Source: Hornefia butyriciproducens (lineage in GTDB: Bacteria; Bacillota; Clostridia; Peptostreptococcales; Anaerovoracaceae). From it: a stretch of DNA of 64,000 nucleotides. Below are positions 1 through 8,467 of the stretch, piece by piece (position 1 is the stretch's first letter; each line of letters opens with the position of its first letter). Below the pieces are notes generated by a model. The model ran no database searches and was not told where the DNA came from. It was given only the letters and a program-made list of their open reading frames with translations. A program made the translations under genes and the position numbers. Location: contig NZ_VUMZ01000001.1 of the NCBI RefSeq assembly GCF_009695915.1, positions 310,001 through 374,000 of the forward strand, in the 5' to 3' direction.

Positions 1-1795
1 TAACAGCACGCCACTCTTCTGGATCTTTATTGCTCTCGGTCATTACAACCTTAACCTTTTCTTTCCAGCTTGGGCGCAGTTCAAGAATACGGTTATAAAT
101 CTTCATAGCGATTGCACGGGAATACGCGACAACCATAGCTTTTCCTGTCAGGAGATCAGCTCGGTAATTTTCATAATGATCAAGAATATCATTAACCAGT
201 GAATCTATGGTAGCGTCATTTCCGAGAACAGCCTCCATCTGGCCAAGCTCTTTCTTGCTCTTTTCAACCACTTCAGGATCAGCATTATTTGCCATAATGT
301 CATATTCCTGATCGATCAGATGAAGCGTAGCCTCATCGAATTTCAGCTTAATAACACGGCTTTCGTAATAGACCGGTCTTGTAGCGCCGTCCTCTACGGC
401 CTGTGTCATGTCATAAATATCGATATAGTCACCGAAAACTTCACGGGTATTTCTATCTTTTGCAGCTATAGGTGTTCCGGTAAATCCAATATATGTAGCG
501 TTTGGAAGGCTGTCACGTATGATACGTGCCGTTCCGACCTTTATCTCGCCGGTCTTGGCATCAACTTTTTCCTTCAATCCATACTGGCTACGATGCGCCT
601 CATCAGCCATAACAATGATATTACGACGCTCTGAAAGCGGCTCTGATGACTCTTCAAACTTCTGCATCGTCGTAAAAATGATGCCATTTGCCTGCCTGCC
701 GTCCAACCAGTTCTTCAAACCAATATCATTCTTACCGGATGTCTCTGTCAATTTCCTGCAGGTAGCATGCACCGGTTCCTGACGTAGAAAATCCTTACAC
801 TTAGCAAATTGACCATAGAGCTGATCATCAAGGTCATTACGGTCTGTAATTACTACGATAGTTGGGCTATCCAGTGCTTCCTGCAGAAGATGCGCATAAA
901 AAACCATAGACAGAGATTTCCCACTGCCCTGTGTATGCCAGAATACGCCACCTTTACCATCGGTTACTGTCGCGTTCTTTGTAGATTCGATAGCCTTTCT
1001 GACTGCAAAATACTGATGATAGCCAGCCAGAATCTTAAACTTCTTCAATCCCTCATTGGAGAAGCAGATGAAGTTTTTGATGATATCCAACAGGCGCTCT
1101 TTTTCAAACATTCCCTCAAAGAATGTATCAAACTGAGCGTATTGTGTATTTTCATAACTACCGTCTTTTGTTTTCCATTCCATGAAGCGATCCTCGCCGG
1201 AAGTGATGGTTCCGGCCTTGCTGGTCAGATGGTCGCTGATGACGCAAATGCAATTATAGATAAACATCGACGGGATTTCCTGCATGTAGTTTCTGATCTG
1301 CAGATAACCCTCGGAAGCATCTGTTTCCTCACGGGATGGCGACTTCAGCTCAATAAGCACAACCGGCAGACCATTCAGGAACAGAAGCACATCCGGACGC
1401 TTATTGCTGTTTTCAATGAAAGTCCACTGGTTTGCTACGACAAAGGAGTTATTCTCAGGATTTTTATAGTCGACAATATAGACGAGGCCGGAGCGCTCCT
1501 CGCCCTTAACGAAATACCGGACTTCGATCCCATACTGAAGATAATCCATAAATAGTTTATTTTTCTGAACAAGTTCAGCATTTTCAAAATTCTTCAACTT
1601 GAACAGCGCGTCTGTAATAGCATCCTCCGGCATTTTCGGATTCAGCCTATGCAGCGCAGATATCAATTCTTCTTCAAATAAAGGGCTATGGAAGTCACGC
1701 TCCAAATCCGGTGCGTATACATACCGGTACCCCATATTCCGGAATAATTCGATTATCGAATTCTCATAATCCGCTTCGGTATAAAATCCTGACAT
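1..1795 (-). CDS. hsdR: Type I restriction endonuclease subunit R (HsdR), C-terminus cut by window edge
   Basis: Motor and nuclease subunit of a type I restriction-modification complex; it translocates DNA with ATP and cleaves far from the recognition site. Translating the minus strand from the ATG at 1795 gives about 598 open residues to the window edge, with the N-terminal nuclease region (VVLIELKSP near residue 140), a Walker A (HTQGSGKS) near residue 285, the DEAH box (ADEAH) near 397 and a GFTGTP helicase motif near 440. The last helicase motifs and C-terminal domain lie outside the window. It is the last gene of the hsdMS operon but is separated from it by an hsdS half on the other strand; one inversion site lies about 75 bp upstream of its start. 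Confidence 0.95.
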   Translation of the reverse strand, partial: MSGFYTEADYENSIIELFRNMGYRYVYAPDLERDFHSPLFEEELISALHRLNPKMPEDAITDALFKLKNFENAELVQKNKLFMDYLQYGIEVRYFVKGEERSGLVYIVDYKNPENNSFVVANQWTFIENSNKRPDVLLFLNGLPVVLIELKSPSREETDASEGYLQIRNYMQEIPSMFIYNCICVISDHLTSKAGTITSGEDRFMEWKTKDGSYENTQYAQFDTFFEGMFEKERLLDIIKNFICFSNEGLKKFKILAGYHQYFAVRKAIESTKNATVTDGKGGVFWHTQGSGKSLSMVFYAHLLQEALDSPTIVVITDRNDLDDQLYGQFAKCKDFLRQEPVHATCRKLTETSGKNDIGLKNWLDGRQANGIIFTTMQKFEESSEPLSERRNIIVMADEAHRSQYGLKEKVDAKTGEIKVGTARIIRDSLPNATYIGFTGTPIAAKDRNTREVFGDYIDIYDMTQAVEDGATRPVYYESRVIKLKFDEATLHLIDQEYDIMANNADPEVVEKSKKELGQMEAVLGNDATIDSLVNDILDHYENYRADLLTGKAMVVAYSRAIAMKIYNRILELRPSWKEKVKVVMTESNKDPEEWRAV

Positions 1796-1870
1796 GAGTC
1801 TCACTCCTTCATTTATTTCTTACATTGTCCTCTTCATAGAGATGGTTTTCATTCATCTTCGCTCCGTTTC

Positions 1871-1898
1871 AAACAAGAATTTAGAGCAGCAAGCGCAG
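1871..1898 (+). repeat. Inversion site A, 28-bp arm pairing with site D
   Basis: This 28-bp stretch is a perfect reverse complement of 5824-5851. It starts with the core AAACAAGAATTTA (1871-1883) and continues through the codons for the HsdS linker NKNLEQQAQ. Recombination between the two would invert about 4 kb and swap the C-terminal half of the active hsdS for the silent one. The core is shared by all four sites in the locus, which points to it as the crossover region of the tyrosine recombinase encoded at 3052-4032. Confidence 0.85.
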
Positions 1899-2480
1899 AC
1901 TATTTTCCAAGAAAGATTTCAGCATCGCGATAACCTGCCTGAAGGATGGAAAACGATGACTCTTGCCGATGTCTCAAACATGAGTGCAGGTGGCGATAAA
2001 CCAAACACAATCTCCTCCCAGAAAACAAGCGAATGTCAATATCCTATCTATTCCAACGGCATTAGCAATGATGGGCTTTATGGCTACACGTCAGACTATA
2101 AAATCGATACTGAAAGTGTAACTGTTTCCGCAAGAGGAACTATTGGCTTTGTATGTCTTCGGCATATTCCATACACGCCAATTGTACGTCTTGTGACGTT
2201 GATTCCTCATACAAACCTCGCATCTGCAAAGTACCTGTATCTGTGGCTTAAAAGCATACCGATTCATGGGACTGGTACTACGCAGCAACAACTAACTGTT
2301 CCTGATTTTCGAAAGACAGAAATCATAGTTCCATCAGAATCGGAAATGCGTAGTTTTACAGATACTGTAACGCCCTTTTATCAACAAATATGGGCCAATC
2401 AAGACGAGAGCACCAAACTTGCTGATATTAGAGATTCGCTACTGCCAAAGTTTATGTCCGGCGAGATTGACGTCTCTGAT

Positions 2481-2514
2481 ATCGACCTTTAAGCCACACA
2501 TAAATTCTTGTTTA
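2481..2514 (-). repeat. Inversion site B, 34-bp arm pairing with site C
   Basis: 2481-2514 is a perfect reverse complement of 5163-5196. On the plus strand it holds the last HsdS codons (IDL and stop) of the silent cassette; on the minus strand it holds the 13-bp core (2501-2513) followed by codons giving NKNLCVA and stop for the half-length hsdS at 2489-3043. It therefore forms the shared 3' end of two oppositely oriented reading frames. Confidence 0.85.
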
Positions 2515-3043
2515 TCCGTTCATTCTCCTCGATTTTCATATCAATTGAGTAAAGAATATCGATTATCTTTGCTTGAACTTTTAATGGCGGAAACTTTATT
2601 CTCATCTTCTTTATAATCCGACCAGAAAGCCCCCCTCTTGTACTTGTTCCATCTGACAATAGTCGAAACTCTTCATATCGATTATCTAAATTGTAGTAGA
2701 GATACAATGGAAGAACCACTTGTTTGTTTGCTCTGCAAGCAATAACAGACTGATTCATGTATGTATCAGTCATTAGAAAACTAGCCTGACCCCTTGTATA
2801 CCCTTGACCTGCAGTTGCTATCACGGTACTACCTTTAATTGCAAGCTTAGTTGAAGAATTTTCAACTCCTTCTTGAGTGATTTTTCGTTCAGTATTATAA
2901 ATAAATCTTTGTGAAGTTTCCCCAGAAGAAAGCCACTTAAGGTCACCATTCCAATACTCACTATGTTTTGTCGATGGCGTCCCACCACTATATATTCTTT
3001 CACATACTTGCTCCAAAGTATATATTTTCCAAGGTTCCATCAT
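2489..3043 (-). CDS. Half-length HsdS (N-terminal target-recognition domain only)
   Basis: 184 residues matching the first half of a type I specificity subunit: start of TRD (LEQVCERIYSGGTPSTKHSEYW), a LSSGETSQ segment, a GLSGRIIKKMRIKFPPL segment and the coiled linker up to ERINKNL, where the frame switches to CVA and stops. Full HsdS proteins are about 380-400 residues, so this is half a subunit. The break falls exactly on the 13-bp recombination core, so this is an inversion state rather than random decay; inverting 1871-2513 would restore a complete second hsdS. It follows the recombinase stop by 8 nt with a GGAAGTGG ribosome site, so it may be translated. Half-HsdS proteins of some systems can work as dimers; whether this one does is unknown. 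Confidence 0.85.
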   Translation of the reverse strand: MMEPWKIYTLEQVCERIYSGGTPSTKHSEYWNGDLKWLSSGETSQRFIYNTERKITQEGVENSSTKLAIKGSTVIATAGQGYTRGQASFLMTDTYMNQSVIACRANKQVVLPLYLYYNLDNRYEEFRLLSDGTSTRGGLSGRIIKKMRIKFPPLKVQAKIIDILYSIDMKIEENERINKNLCVA

Positions 3044-3051
3044 TCCACTTC

Positions 3052-4032
3052 CTATCCAATATATTTTTTATGCGCCAGCTTCACGTTGCTCTGCTTGACC
3101 ATCGCGTACTGGAGCGTCGTATCTATCCTTTTATGCCCGAGGAGCTGCTGCAACTGCTCGATGGGCATTCCTTTGTCTATCGCCTTCGTGGCAAGCGTCC
3201 TCCGGAATTTATGCGGATGCACCTTCTCAATATCAAGCCTCTTCCCAATTTCCCGTACTCGTGACTCCACACCGCTGATTGTCAGGCGGGTGTGAGGCGA
3301 CTTCAAGGAAACGAACAATGCTTCGCAGTCATCATCGCGACCGTCGAGATACTCCTGCAGATGGATCTTCGTGCGGGCATCAAAATATACAATTCGTTCC
3401 TTGTTACCTTTGCCAAGAACCTTGCATTCCCGCTCATTGAAGTCTATGTCCGACTGATTCAGAAGCACAAGCTCGCCGACTCGCATTCCCGTTGAAGCCA
3501 GCATATCAATCAGCGCGAGATCGCGCTCCTCCTCACAGCTGTCACGCATCTTCTCCAAGTCTTCATCCGAGTAGGTGTCCTTGATGCTGCTTGTCGTCTT
3601 CACCTTATGAATCCGGCGGATCGGACTCTTGATGAGGTATTCCTCATCCTCTAGCCAGGAGAAGAAACTCGAAAGAATCCGGCGCACATTGTCGATCGTA
3701 ACCCGACTGAGATTATTCTGCTTCTGATAATCCGTCAGGTAAGAGCGTAAATCCTCTGTCATAATGTGCGTCACCTCTTTGTCGGTCTCCGTAAGCATCC
3801 GGTTAATCGTATTTCGGTAATAGGTTAGTGTCTTCTCTGAACATCCTTCAATACGCTTTGCTTCAAGGAACTTCTGTAGCAACTCCTGACTACTGATCTC
3901 GTCTTTATACGGTTTGTCCTCTATATACTTGCATAACACGGTTTCAAGTGCCTTCTCAAGTGCTTTCACCTGCGCGTTGTCCAGAAGCGGCAACATCCGC
4001 TGCAGCACTTCCTGTTTGATAGATTCTTTCAT
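3052..4032 (-). CDS. Tyrosine recombinase (XerC/D-like), probable HsdS invertase
   Basis: 326-residue site-specific recombinase. A SAM-like N-terminal DNA-binding domain (about 45-135) is followed by the catalytic domain with the full residue set visible: R184 in TGMRVGEL, K208 in GKGNKER, H274 and R277 in HKFR, H300 in LLGHKRID and the nucleophile Y309 in TTLQYA. It sits between two hsdS loci with inverted repeats, the arrangement known for the CreX-type recombinase that shuffles hsdS in pneumococcus and for similar enzymes in other bacteria. The start is supported by AAGGAG ten bases upstream. It is itself inside the invertible segments A/D and B/C. Substrate assignment is inference from context. 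Confidence 0.9.
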   Translation of the reverse strand: MKESIKQEVLQRMLPLLDNAQVKALEKALETVLCKYIEDKPYKDEISSQELLQKFLEAKRIEGCSEKTLTYYRNTINRMLTETDKEVTHIMTEDLRSYLTDYQKQNNLSRVTIDNVRRILSSFFSWLEDEEYLIKSPIRRIHKVKTTSSIKDTYSDEDLEKMRDSCEEERDLALIDMLASTGMRVGELVLLNQSDIDFNERECKVLGKGNKERIVYFDARTKIHLQEYLDGRDDDCEALFVSLKSPHTRLTISGVESRVREIGKRLDIEKVHPHKFRRTLATKAIDKGMPIEQLQQLLGHKRIDTTLQYAMVKQSNVKLAHKKYIG

Positions 4033-4128
4033 ATTGTCGTTTCTCCTTCTTTTGCTTTTCCAGAGAACGACATCAACGGCAGTTCCGTTGGTATGTTTCT
4101 CCCGCCGTTGGTGGGAGTTGGCATTCGA

Positions 4129-5136
4129 TTACTTCTTTTTATTTTTTGTTTCTTTCTCAAGTGTTTTTATCGTATCCAAATACGCTTCTTCTACGGGAGA
4201 AAGTGTCTGTACCTGATATTTACGATACTCAGCTTCTGCCTTTTCCATCGCTTGTTTGTGACTAATCTTGCCTGCTCCTTGCAATATTTGTTCACCTGTA
4301 CTTCCAAGAAGGTTATCTAATTGTTGTACATAGTCACTCATATGCATCGGATTATGTCGCATTGCCTGAATTTCAGCAAAATCAAAATATCCGGAAACAA
4401 GATTATTTAATATCTTCAGCTCATTCTCATCCAGATAATTCTTCGCAATGCCGATATCAGATTTTACAGGAAAATCTCCCTTGAAGGACTTTAATCCCAT
4501 AAAAGGTTTATCAGCGTCAGCCCGTTCATAGATTACTTCTGCTGCAGTATGTCCATGAACAGCATAATGTAGTTTATTCTGAACCATCTTAAAGAATGCA
4601 ATAGACTCGCTGCTCTTGGGATCATAATCTACACTTGTGGCATAGAGATCAAGCACTTGCCGATACAGAACTTTCTCACTGGATCGGATATCACGAATCC
4701 GATTCAGTAGTTCTTTCCAATATTCGCCGCCGCCATTGCCTTTTAATCTCTCATCATCCAGGGCAAACCCTTTTACCATATATTCTTTCAAAATAGCCGT
4801 CGCCCAACGCCTAAACTGTGTTGCAACTCGTGATTTAACTCTGTATCCGAGAGAGATGATCATGTCCAGGTTATAGTAAGTCATTTCCCGAGAGACGGTC
4901 CTACCGCCTTCGTTTTGAACTGTTCGGAATTTCCGAACAGTTGATTCATGATCAAGTTCTCCTTCATCATATATATTTCTTATATGCTCGCTTATATTTG
5001 CCTTGCTCGACTGGTAAAGTTCTACCAGTTGTCTTTGCGTAAGCCATACAGTCTCATCCTCAAGGAGAACATCAATATTTGTCTTCCCATCATCAGTTTG
5101 GTAGATGATGATCTGTCCTTTATCGTCTTTTTTCAT
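4129..5136 (-). CDS. RhuM family protein
   Basis: About 335 residues with the features of the RhuM (virulence-protein) family: N-terminal YQTDDGKTNIDVLLEDETVWLTQRQLVELYQ, then EHIRNIYDEGEL, a YNLDMIISLGYRVKS segment and the C-terminal DUF part. The middle resembles a Fic/KilA-N-type DNA-binding region. I chose the second Met (5136) because GGAG lies eight bases before it and only two before the first (5142). RhuM genes are often found next to or inside type I restriction operons, with no settled role. Here the gene lies between active hsdS and the recombinase, inside the invertible segment, and is transcribed with them in the present orientation. Confidence 0.85.
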   Translation of the reverse strand: MKKDDKGQIIIYQTDDGKTNIDVLLEDETVWLTQRQLVELYQSSKANISEHIRNIYDEGELDHESTVRKFRTVQNEGGRTVSREMTYYNLDMIISLGYRVKSRVATQFRRWATAILKEYMVKGFALDDERLKGNGGGEYWKELLNRIRDIRSSEKVLYRQVLDLYATSVDYDPKSSESIAFFKMVQNKLHYAVHGHTAAEVIYERADADKPFMGLKSFKGDFPVKSDIGIAKNYLDENELKILNNLVSGYFDFAEIQAMRHNPMHMSDYVQQLDNLLGSTGEQILQGAGKISHKQAMEKAEAEYRKYQVQTLSPVEEAYLDTIKTLEKETKNKKK

Positions 5137-5162
5137 TCGCATATCTCCACTATTTCATAGTA

Positions 5163-5196
5163 TAAACAAGAATTTATGTGTGGCTTAAAGGTCGAT
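5163..5196 (+). repeat. Inversion site C, 34-bp arm pairing with site B
   Basis: Perfect reverse complement of 2481-2514. It contains the 13-bp core at 5164-5176 in plus orientation and the last codons plus stop of the active hsdS on the minus strand. Inversion against site B flips rhuM, the recombinase and the half hsdS without altering the active hsdS. Inversion against site D (core only, 13 bp) would detach the C-terminal half of the active hsdS and leave an NKNLCVA ending. Confidence 0.8.
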
Positions 5197-6333
5197 GTTG
5201 GAGACGTCGATTTCACCGGACATTAGTTTCGGAAGCAAGGCATCACGGATACCTGAAAGCCTTCTGTTTTCTGCTTCGAGAATAGCTTGCTGTTCAAAAA
5301 GTGGCTGACAGAATTCATTGTATTTATGTAGCGTTTCATCATCGGGGATAACAGCAGGAACGGATTTCATACCAGAGCCAGAAATCTCTTTGAAAGTCGA
5401 ACCTGAAGCCATACCCTCGATGGTCGGCAATGCCTGTTTCAAAAAGAAATACATAAAGGCTGAACCGACATTTGTATTCGGAATGACCGACTTGAATCCC
5501 TGATTGGTTGTCACAGTATTTAACGCAATGGCTATATACCCGATTGGCGCTCTTGAGCTGAACAAAATAGTTCCTGCAGCCATTTTGGTCGCGCTGCTAT
5601 TCGAGAAGCCAAGTTCTGAGATATCATTTTCCCCTCGAGAGATGAACTTGGACTTATCAATAGATAGATCCTTTGGCGTGATCCACGGTATGCCGGTTTC
5701 AATGTAGTATTCCGGATGCTTCTTGGAAGGCGTTCCGCCACCGACTACGGTGCCAAGATCAGAAAGTGTTCCACTCTGCCAATTTGGATCAGGATTGGTG
5801 ACGAACAAGTCGAGAAAATATGCCTGCGCTTGCTGCTCTAAATTCTTGTTTATATCCGTATTTAACTCGATTTTTTCGTCTATCACCTCCAAGATACCAG
5901 CAATTTTGCATTGGTCTTCATATGAAAGCTCAGGCACTTCGTATTCCATAATGGCTTTTTTATCACCACGAGGCATCTTTGTTCCCTTTGATGTAGCCAT
6001 TGAATAATCAAAAAAAGTGTCATCTGCCAGCACATAATGCAAGAATCTGCTGTTTACTCCGTCCTTTGCCCTAAAGACAAGAACATCGTTAGAACATCCT
6101 CCGTCGAAAGTTGCATACCATATCTTCTTAAAATACGGTCTAATATTCGAGACCAGAACATCATTCTTCATAAAAGCCTGCGTCTGTTCTTGGGTAGGTA
6201 AGGACGCGGCTTTAGTTATACCACCTTTGTTCGGTAGCATATTCTCGGTTGAAATATAGGTATTCTCATCAAGAGCCGACACCTTTATTTTTCCTTTTGC
6301 GTACTCGCAGATATCTGAAAGTTTATATTTCAT
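5185..6333 (-). CDS. hsdS: Type I restriction-modification specificity subunit S, full length
   Basis: 382 residues with the two-domain plan of HsdS: TRD1 (about 1-150) beginning MKYKLSDICEYAKGKIKV, a conserved helical linker with INKNLEQQAQAYF near residue 160, TRD2 (LSDLGTVVGGGTPSKKHPEYY, then WITPKDLS) and a second conserved helix ending RDALLPKLMSGEIDVSNIDL. It sets the DNA sequence recognised by both HsdM and HsdR. The start at 6333 overlaps the hsdM stop by 11 nt, as is usual for hsdMS; an upstream in-frame Met at 6390 would lie deep inside hsdM and is rejected. Recombination site D lies in the linker codons and site C at the 3' end, so TRD2 can be exchanged. Confidence 0.95.
   Translation of the reverse strand: MKYKLSDICEYAKGKIKVSALDENTYISTENMLPNKGGITKAASLPTQEQTQAFMKNDVLVSNIRPYFKKIWYATFDGGCSNDVLVFRAKDGVNSRFLHYVLADDTFFDYSMATSKGTKMPRGDKKAIMEYEVPELSYEDQCKIAGILEVIDEKIELNTDINKNLEQQAQAYFLDLFVTNPDPNWQSGTLSDLGTVVGGGTPSKKHPEYYIETGIPWITPKDLSIDKSKFISRGENDISELGFSNSSATKMAAGTILFSSRAPIGYIAIALNTVTTNQGFKSVIPNTNVGSAFMYFFLKQALPTIEGMASGSTFKEISGSGMKSVPAVIPDDETLHKYNEFCQPLFEQQAILEAENRRLSGIRDALLPKLMSGEIDVSNIDL
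5824..5851 (-). repeat. Inversion site D, 28-bp arm in the hsdS linker
   Basis: Perfect reverse complement of 1871-1898, with the core at 5839-5851. It encodes the NKNLEQQAQ linker between the two target-recognition domains of the active hsdS, so crossing over here keeps the reading frame and changes only the second domain. Confidence 0.85.
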
Positions 6334-7828
6334 ATCCAATCGCTCCCAACTTTCTACGAATCTCGTTCTCAAGTTCACGAGAGCGTTCAAACATATCGGA
6401 AAGCTCTGATGTCAGTCTTGTCATTTTCTCCTCGAAAGGCTCACCATCATCTTCCTGCTCCTCGATGCCAACATAGCGTCCCGGAGTCAAAACATAGTCC
6501 TGCTTTGCGATATCCTGTATTGTCGCTACAGAGCAGAAACCCTTTTCATCCTCAAGCGTGCCATTCTGGAAAGCTTCGAATGTATCCGCGAGCTTTTGAA
6601 TATCTTCCTCTGTAAAATCACGATGCTTACGATCTACCATATGCCCCATCTTTCGAGCATCGATAAAGACCGTCTTCCCTTTCTGCTTCTTGCCCTTTGA
6701 AATGAACCAGAGCGTCGCAGGGATTGTTACACTATAGAAGAGCTGTGGAGGCATAGCGATGATGCCTTCGATCAGATCATCCTCGATGATCTTCTTTCTG
6801 ATCTCACCCTCGCCACCACTCTGGGAAGACAGTGCTCCATTTGCAAGAACAAGTCCGATCTTGCCGTTCGGTGCAAGGTGATGAATCATATGCTGAATCC
6901 ATGCAAAGTTGGCATTACTTGCAGGCGGGATTCCGTATTTCCAACGAACATCGTCCATAAGCTTGTCCTGTCCCCACGGATTATAGTTGAAGGGAGGATT
7001 GGCCAGAATGAAGTCTGCCTTCAATGTCGGATGAAGGTCATTCGTAAATGTATCGGCATGATAAGCACCAAGGTCTGCATCAAGGCCACGAATCGTAAGA
7101 TTCATGATGGCCATCTTCCAAGTGTCCGGATTGGCCTCTTGACCATAAATTGAAATCGAGCCGCGATTGCCGGAATGTGCTTGAATAAACTTCGCACTCT
7201 GTACAAACATACCGCCACTACCACAGCAGCAATCATATACACGGCAGTTTGAATATGGCTTCAGGATTGAAACCAGTGTGTTTACGATGCTTGACGGCGT
7301 ATAGAATTCACCACCGCCTTTGCCTTCCTTTTCGGCAAACTGAGCGATACAGTATTCGTAAGTTCTGCCGAGGACGTCTCGGTTACCTTCAGTCTCTCCC
7401 ATATCCATGTTGGTAAAGAGGTCAACGACATCTCCGAGGACTCTCTTGTCCAGATCTGGGCTGGCATAATTCTTTGGAAGCACATTCTTGAGTTTCTTGT
7501 TATCGGCTTCGATTGCACGCATAGCATCATCAATAACTGTTCCGATTTCCGGTTTATGCGCTGCTGCCGCGATCTTATCCCAACGTGCATCCTCCGGCAC
7601 GAAGAATACGTTGTCCTCCAGATATGCATCTGGATCATCCTCGAACCCATCTCCCTCGGCAACAAGCTGCTGATACTTCTTATCAAAAGCCGTAGAGATA
7701 TACTTCAGGAAGATAAGCCCAATGATTACATTTCTATATTCAGATGCCGGGATATGTCCCCACAGCACGCAGGCCGCATCCCAGATTTGTTTCTCAAAAC
7801 CAATATTGGCAGTGTTCTTTTCAGCCAT
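6323..7828 (-). CDS. hsdM: Type I restriction-modification DNA methyltransferase subunit M
   Basis: 501-residue N6-adenine methyltransferase. The N-terminal HsdM helical domain (about 10-150) is followed by the SAM-binding motif DCCCGSGGMF (199-208) and the catalytic NPPF tetrad (277-280), the form typical of N6-adenine type I enzymes. With HsdS it methylates the recognition site and protects host DNA; with HsdR it forms the restriction complex. The start overlaps the stop of the XRE gene by 8 nt and its end overlaps hsdS by 11 nt, so the three are probably translated in a coupled way. Confidence 0.96.
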   Translation of the reverse strand: MAEKNTANIGFEKQIWDAACVLWGHIPASEYRNVIIGLIFLKYISTAFDKKYQQLVAEGDGFEDDPDAYLEDNVFFVPEDARWDKIAAAAHKPEIGTVIDDAMRAIEADNKKLKNVLPKNYASPDLDKRVLGDVVDLFTNMDMGETEGNRDVLGRTYEYCIAQFAEKEGKGGGEFYTPSSIVNTLVSILKPYSNCRVYDCCCGSGGMFVQSAKFIQAHSGNRGSISIYGQEANPDTWKMAIMNLTIRGLDADLGAYHADTFTNDLHPTLKADFILANPPFNYNPWGQDKLMDDVRWKYGIPPASNANFAWIQHMIHHLAPNGKIGLVLANGALSSQSGGEGEIRKKIIEDDLIEGIIAMPPQLFYSVTIPATLWFISKGKKQKGKTVFIDARKMGHMVDRKHRDFTEEDIQKLADTFEAFQNGTLEDEKGFCSVATIQDIAKQDYVLTPGRYVGIEEQEDDGEPFEEKMTRLTSELSDMFERSRELENEIRRKLGAIGYEI

Positions 7829-8057
7829 TTACTTTGTCCTCACTTTCAGTAGCTTCATCAGGTATCATCTCCATAATATCGGAGACATCACAGTTCAAGA
7901 CGCCACAAATTTTAGCAAGTACACTTGTGGTAACATTCTCATCCTTTCCAAGCTTTGCAAGAGAAGAAGAGCTAATCTTCGCAGCTTTTCGCAGCTGTGT
8001 TTTCGTCATGTCTCGATCAATTAGCAGTTTCCATAATTTCTTATAACTGGTTTTCAC
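7821..8057 (-). CDS. Small XRE-family helix-turn-helix regulator
   Basis: 78 residues, essentially one Cro/C1-type helix-turn-helix: TKTQLRKAAKISSSSLAKLGKDENVTTSVL forms the HTH and recognition helix, followed by the usual ICGVLNCDVSDIMEMIP tail. Starts with GTG at 8057, preceded by GGAGG at six bases. Such small regulators commonly precede hsdMS operons and are thought to delay or repress their expression. It is translationally linked to hsdM. A candidate operator, the inverted repeat TTGCAT-5-ATGCAA, lies upstream at 8160-8176. Confidence 0.88.
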   Translation of the reverse strand: MKTSYKKLWKLLIDRDMTKTQLRKAAKISSSSLAKLGKDENVTTSVLAKICGVLNCDVSDIMEMIPDEATESEDKVNG

Positions 8058-8159
8058 CTTGAGCCTCCTCTACATTCCACGGCTCACCATAAAGCTCACA
8101 ATGGTTATACGAAGACCTATACACCCTATTATCTTTCTCGTTTCTACCGCATATGCATC

Positions 8160-8176
8160 TTGCATGTCGAATGCAA
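8160..8176. promoter_or_regulatory. Candidate operator for the XRE/hsd operon
   Basis: A 17-bp inverted repeat, TTGCAT and ATGCAA around five bases, about 100 bp upstream of the XRE start. The surrounding 8058-8403 stretch is AT-rich with no convincing gene. On the minus strand TTGACT lies close by, but I see no good matching -10, so the exact promoter is not assigned. A second palindrome, TCAAAT/ATTTGA, lies at 8271-8287. Confidence 0.35.
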
Positions 8177-8394
8177 TAAAAATCTGTAGTCAATCGTACT
8201 CTGACATATCTTCAGACATGAAAAACGACTGAATACCGAATAAAGCATAGCACGATGCGAATCATAGGTCAAATATTTTATTTGAGATATGGATTTCAGG
8301 TTTGCATGTCAGCTGTAAAAAAATTCCACCGAGGTTGGTACAAATGGTGTAAAAAAACTTACACAAAAAAGGCATTTGAGCATCCCCACTTGGC

Positions 8395-8452
8395 AAAAAC
8401 GGCGAACAGACCGCGCACCGGCGGTAAAATCCGCACGGCGCACGGCCTGTTC
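8395..8452 (-). terminator. Intrinsic terminator after metY
   Basis: On the minus strand just past the metY stop, GAACAG and CTGTTC close a long GC-rich hairpin (8404-8452), followed shortly by a run of five T (8395-8399). It separates the metY transcript from the restriction island. Confidence 0.75.
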
Positions 8453-8467
8453 TAATTTCGTTTAAGG

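Larger units (their letters stand above)
1871..2514 (+). pseudogene. Silent inverted C-terminal half of HsdS (second target-recognition domain cassette)
   Basis: In plus frame 1872-2492 the sequence begins with NKNLEQQAQ, exactly like the middle of the full HsdS at 5185-6333. It continues through a different target-recognition domain and ends in RDSLLPKFMSGEIDVSDIDL, nearly the same C-terminus as the full gene. The ATG at 1794 that opens this frame encodes residues unlike HsdS and overlaps the hsdR start, so I regard the cassette as having no proper start of its own. It becomes useful only when inversion places it behind an HsdS N-terminal half. Its two ends, 1871-1883 and 2501-2513, carry the same 13-bp core in opposite orientations. 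Confidence 0.85.

Noticed and set aside
1794-1870. True start of the plus-strand hsdS half at 1794
   Set aside because: These codons do not resemble HsdS and lie in the hsdR upstream region; homology starts at the recombination core.
8255-8455. 66-residue plus-strand open frame between metY and the restriction island
   Set aside because: Crosses the metY terminator hairpin, lacks a ribosome site and any family resemblance.
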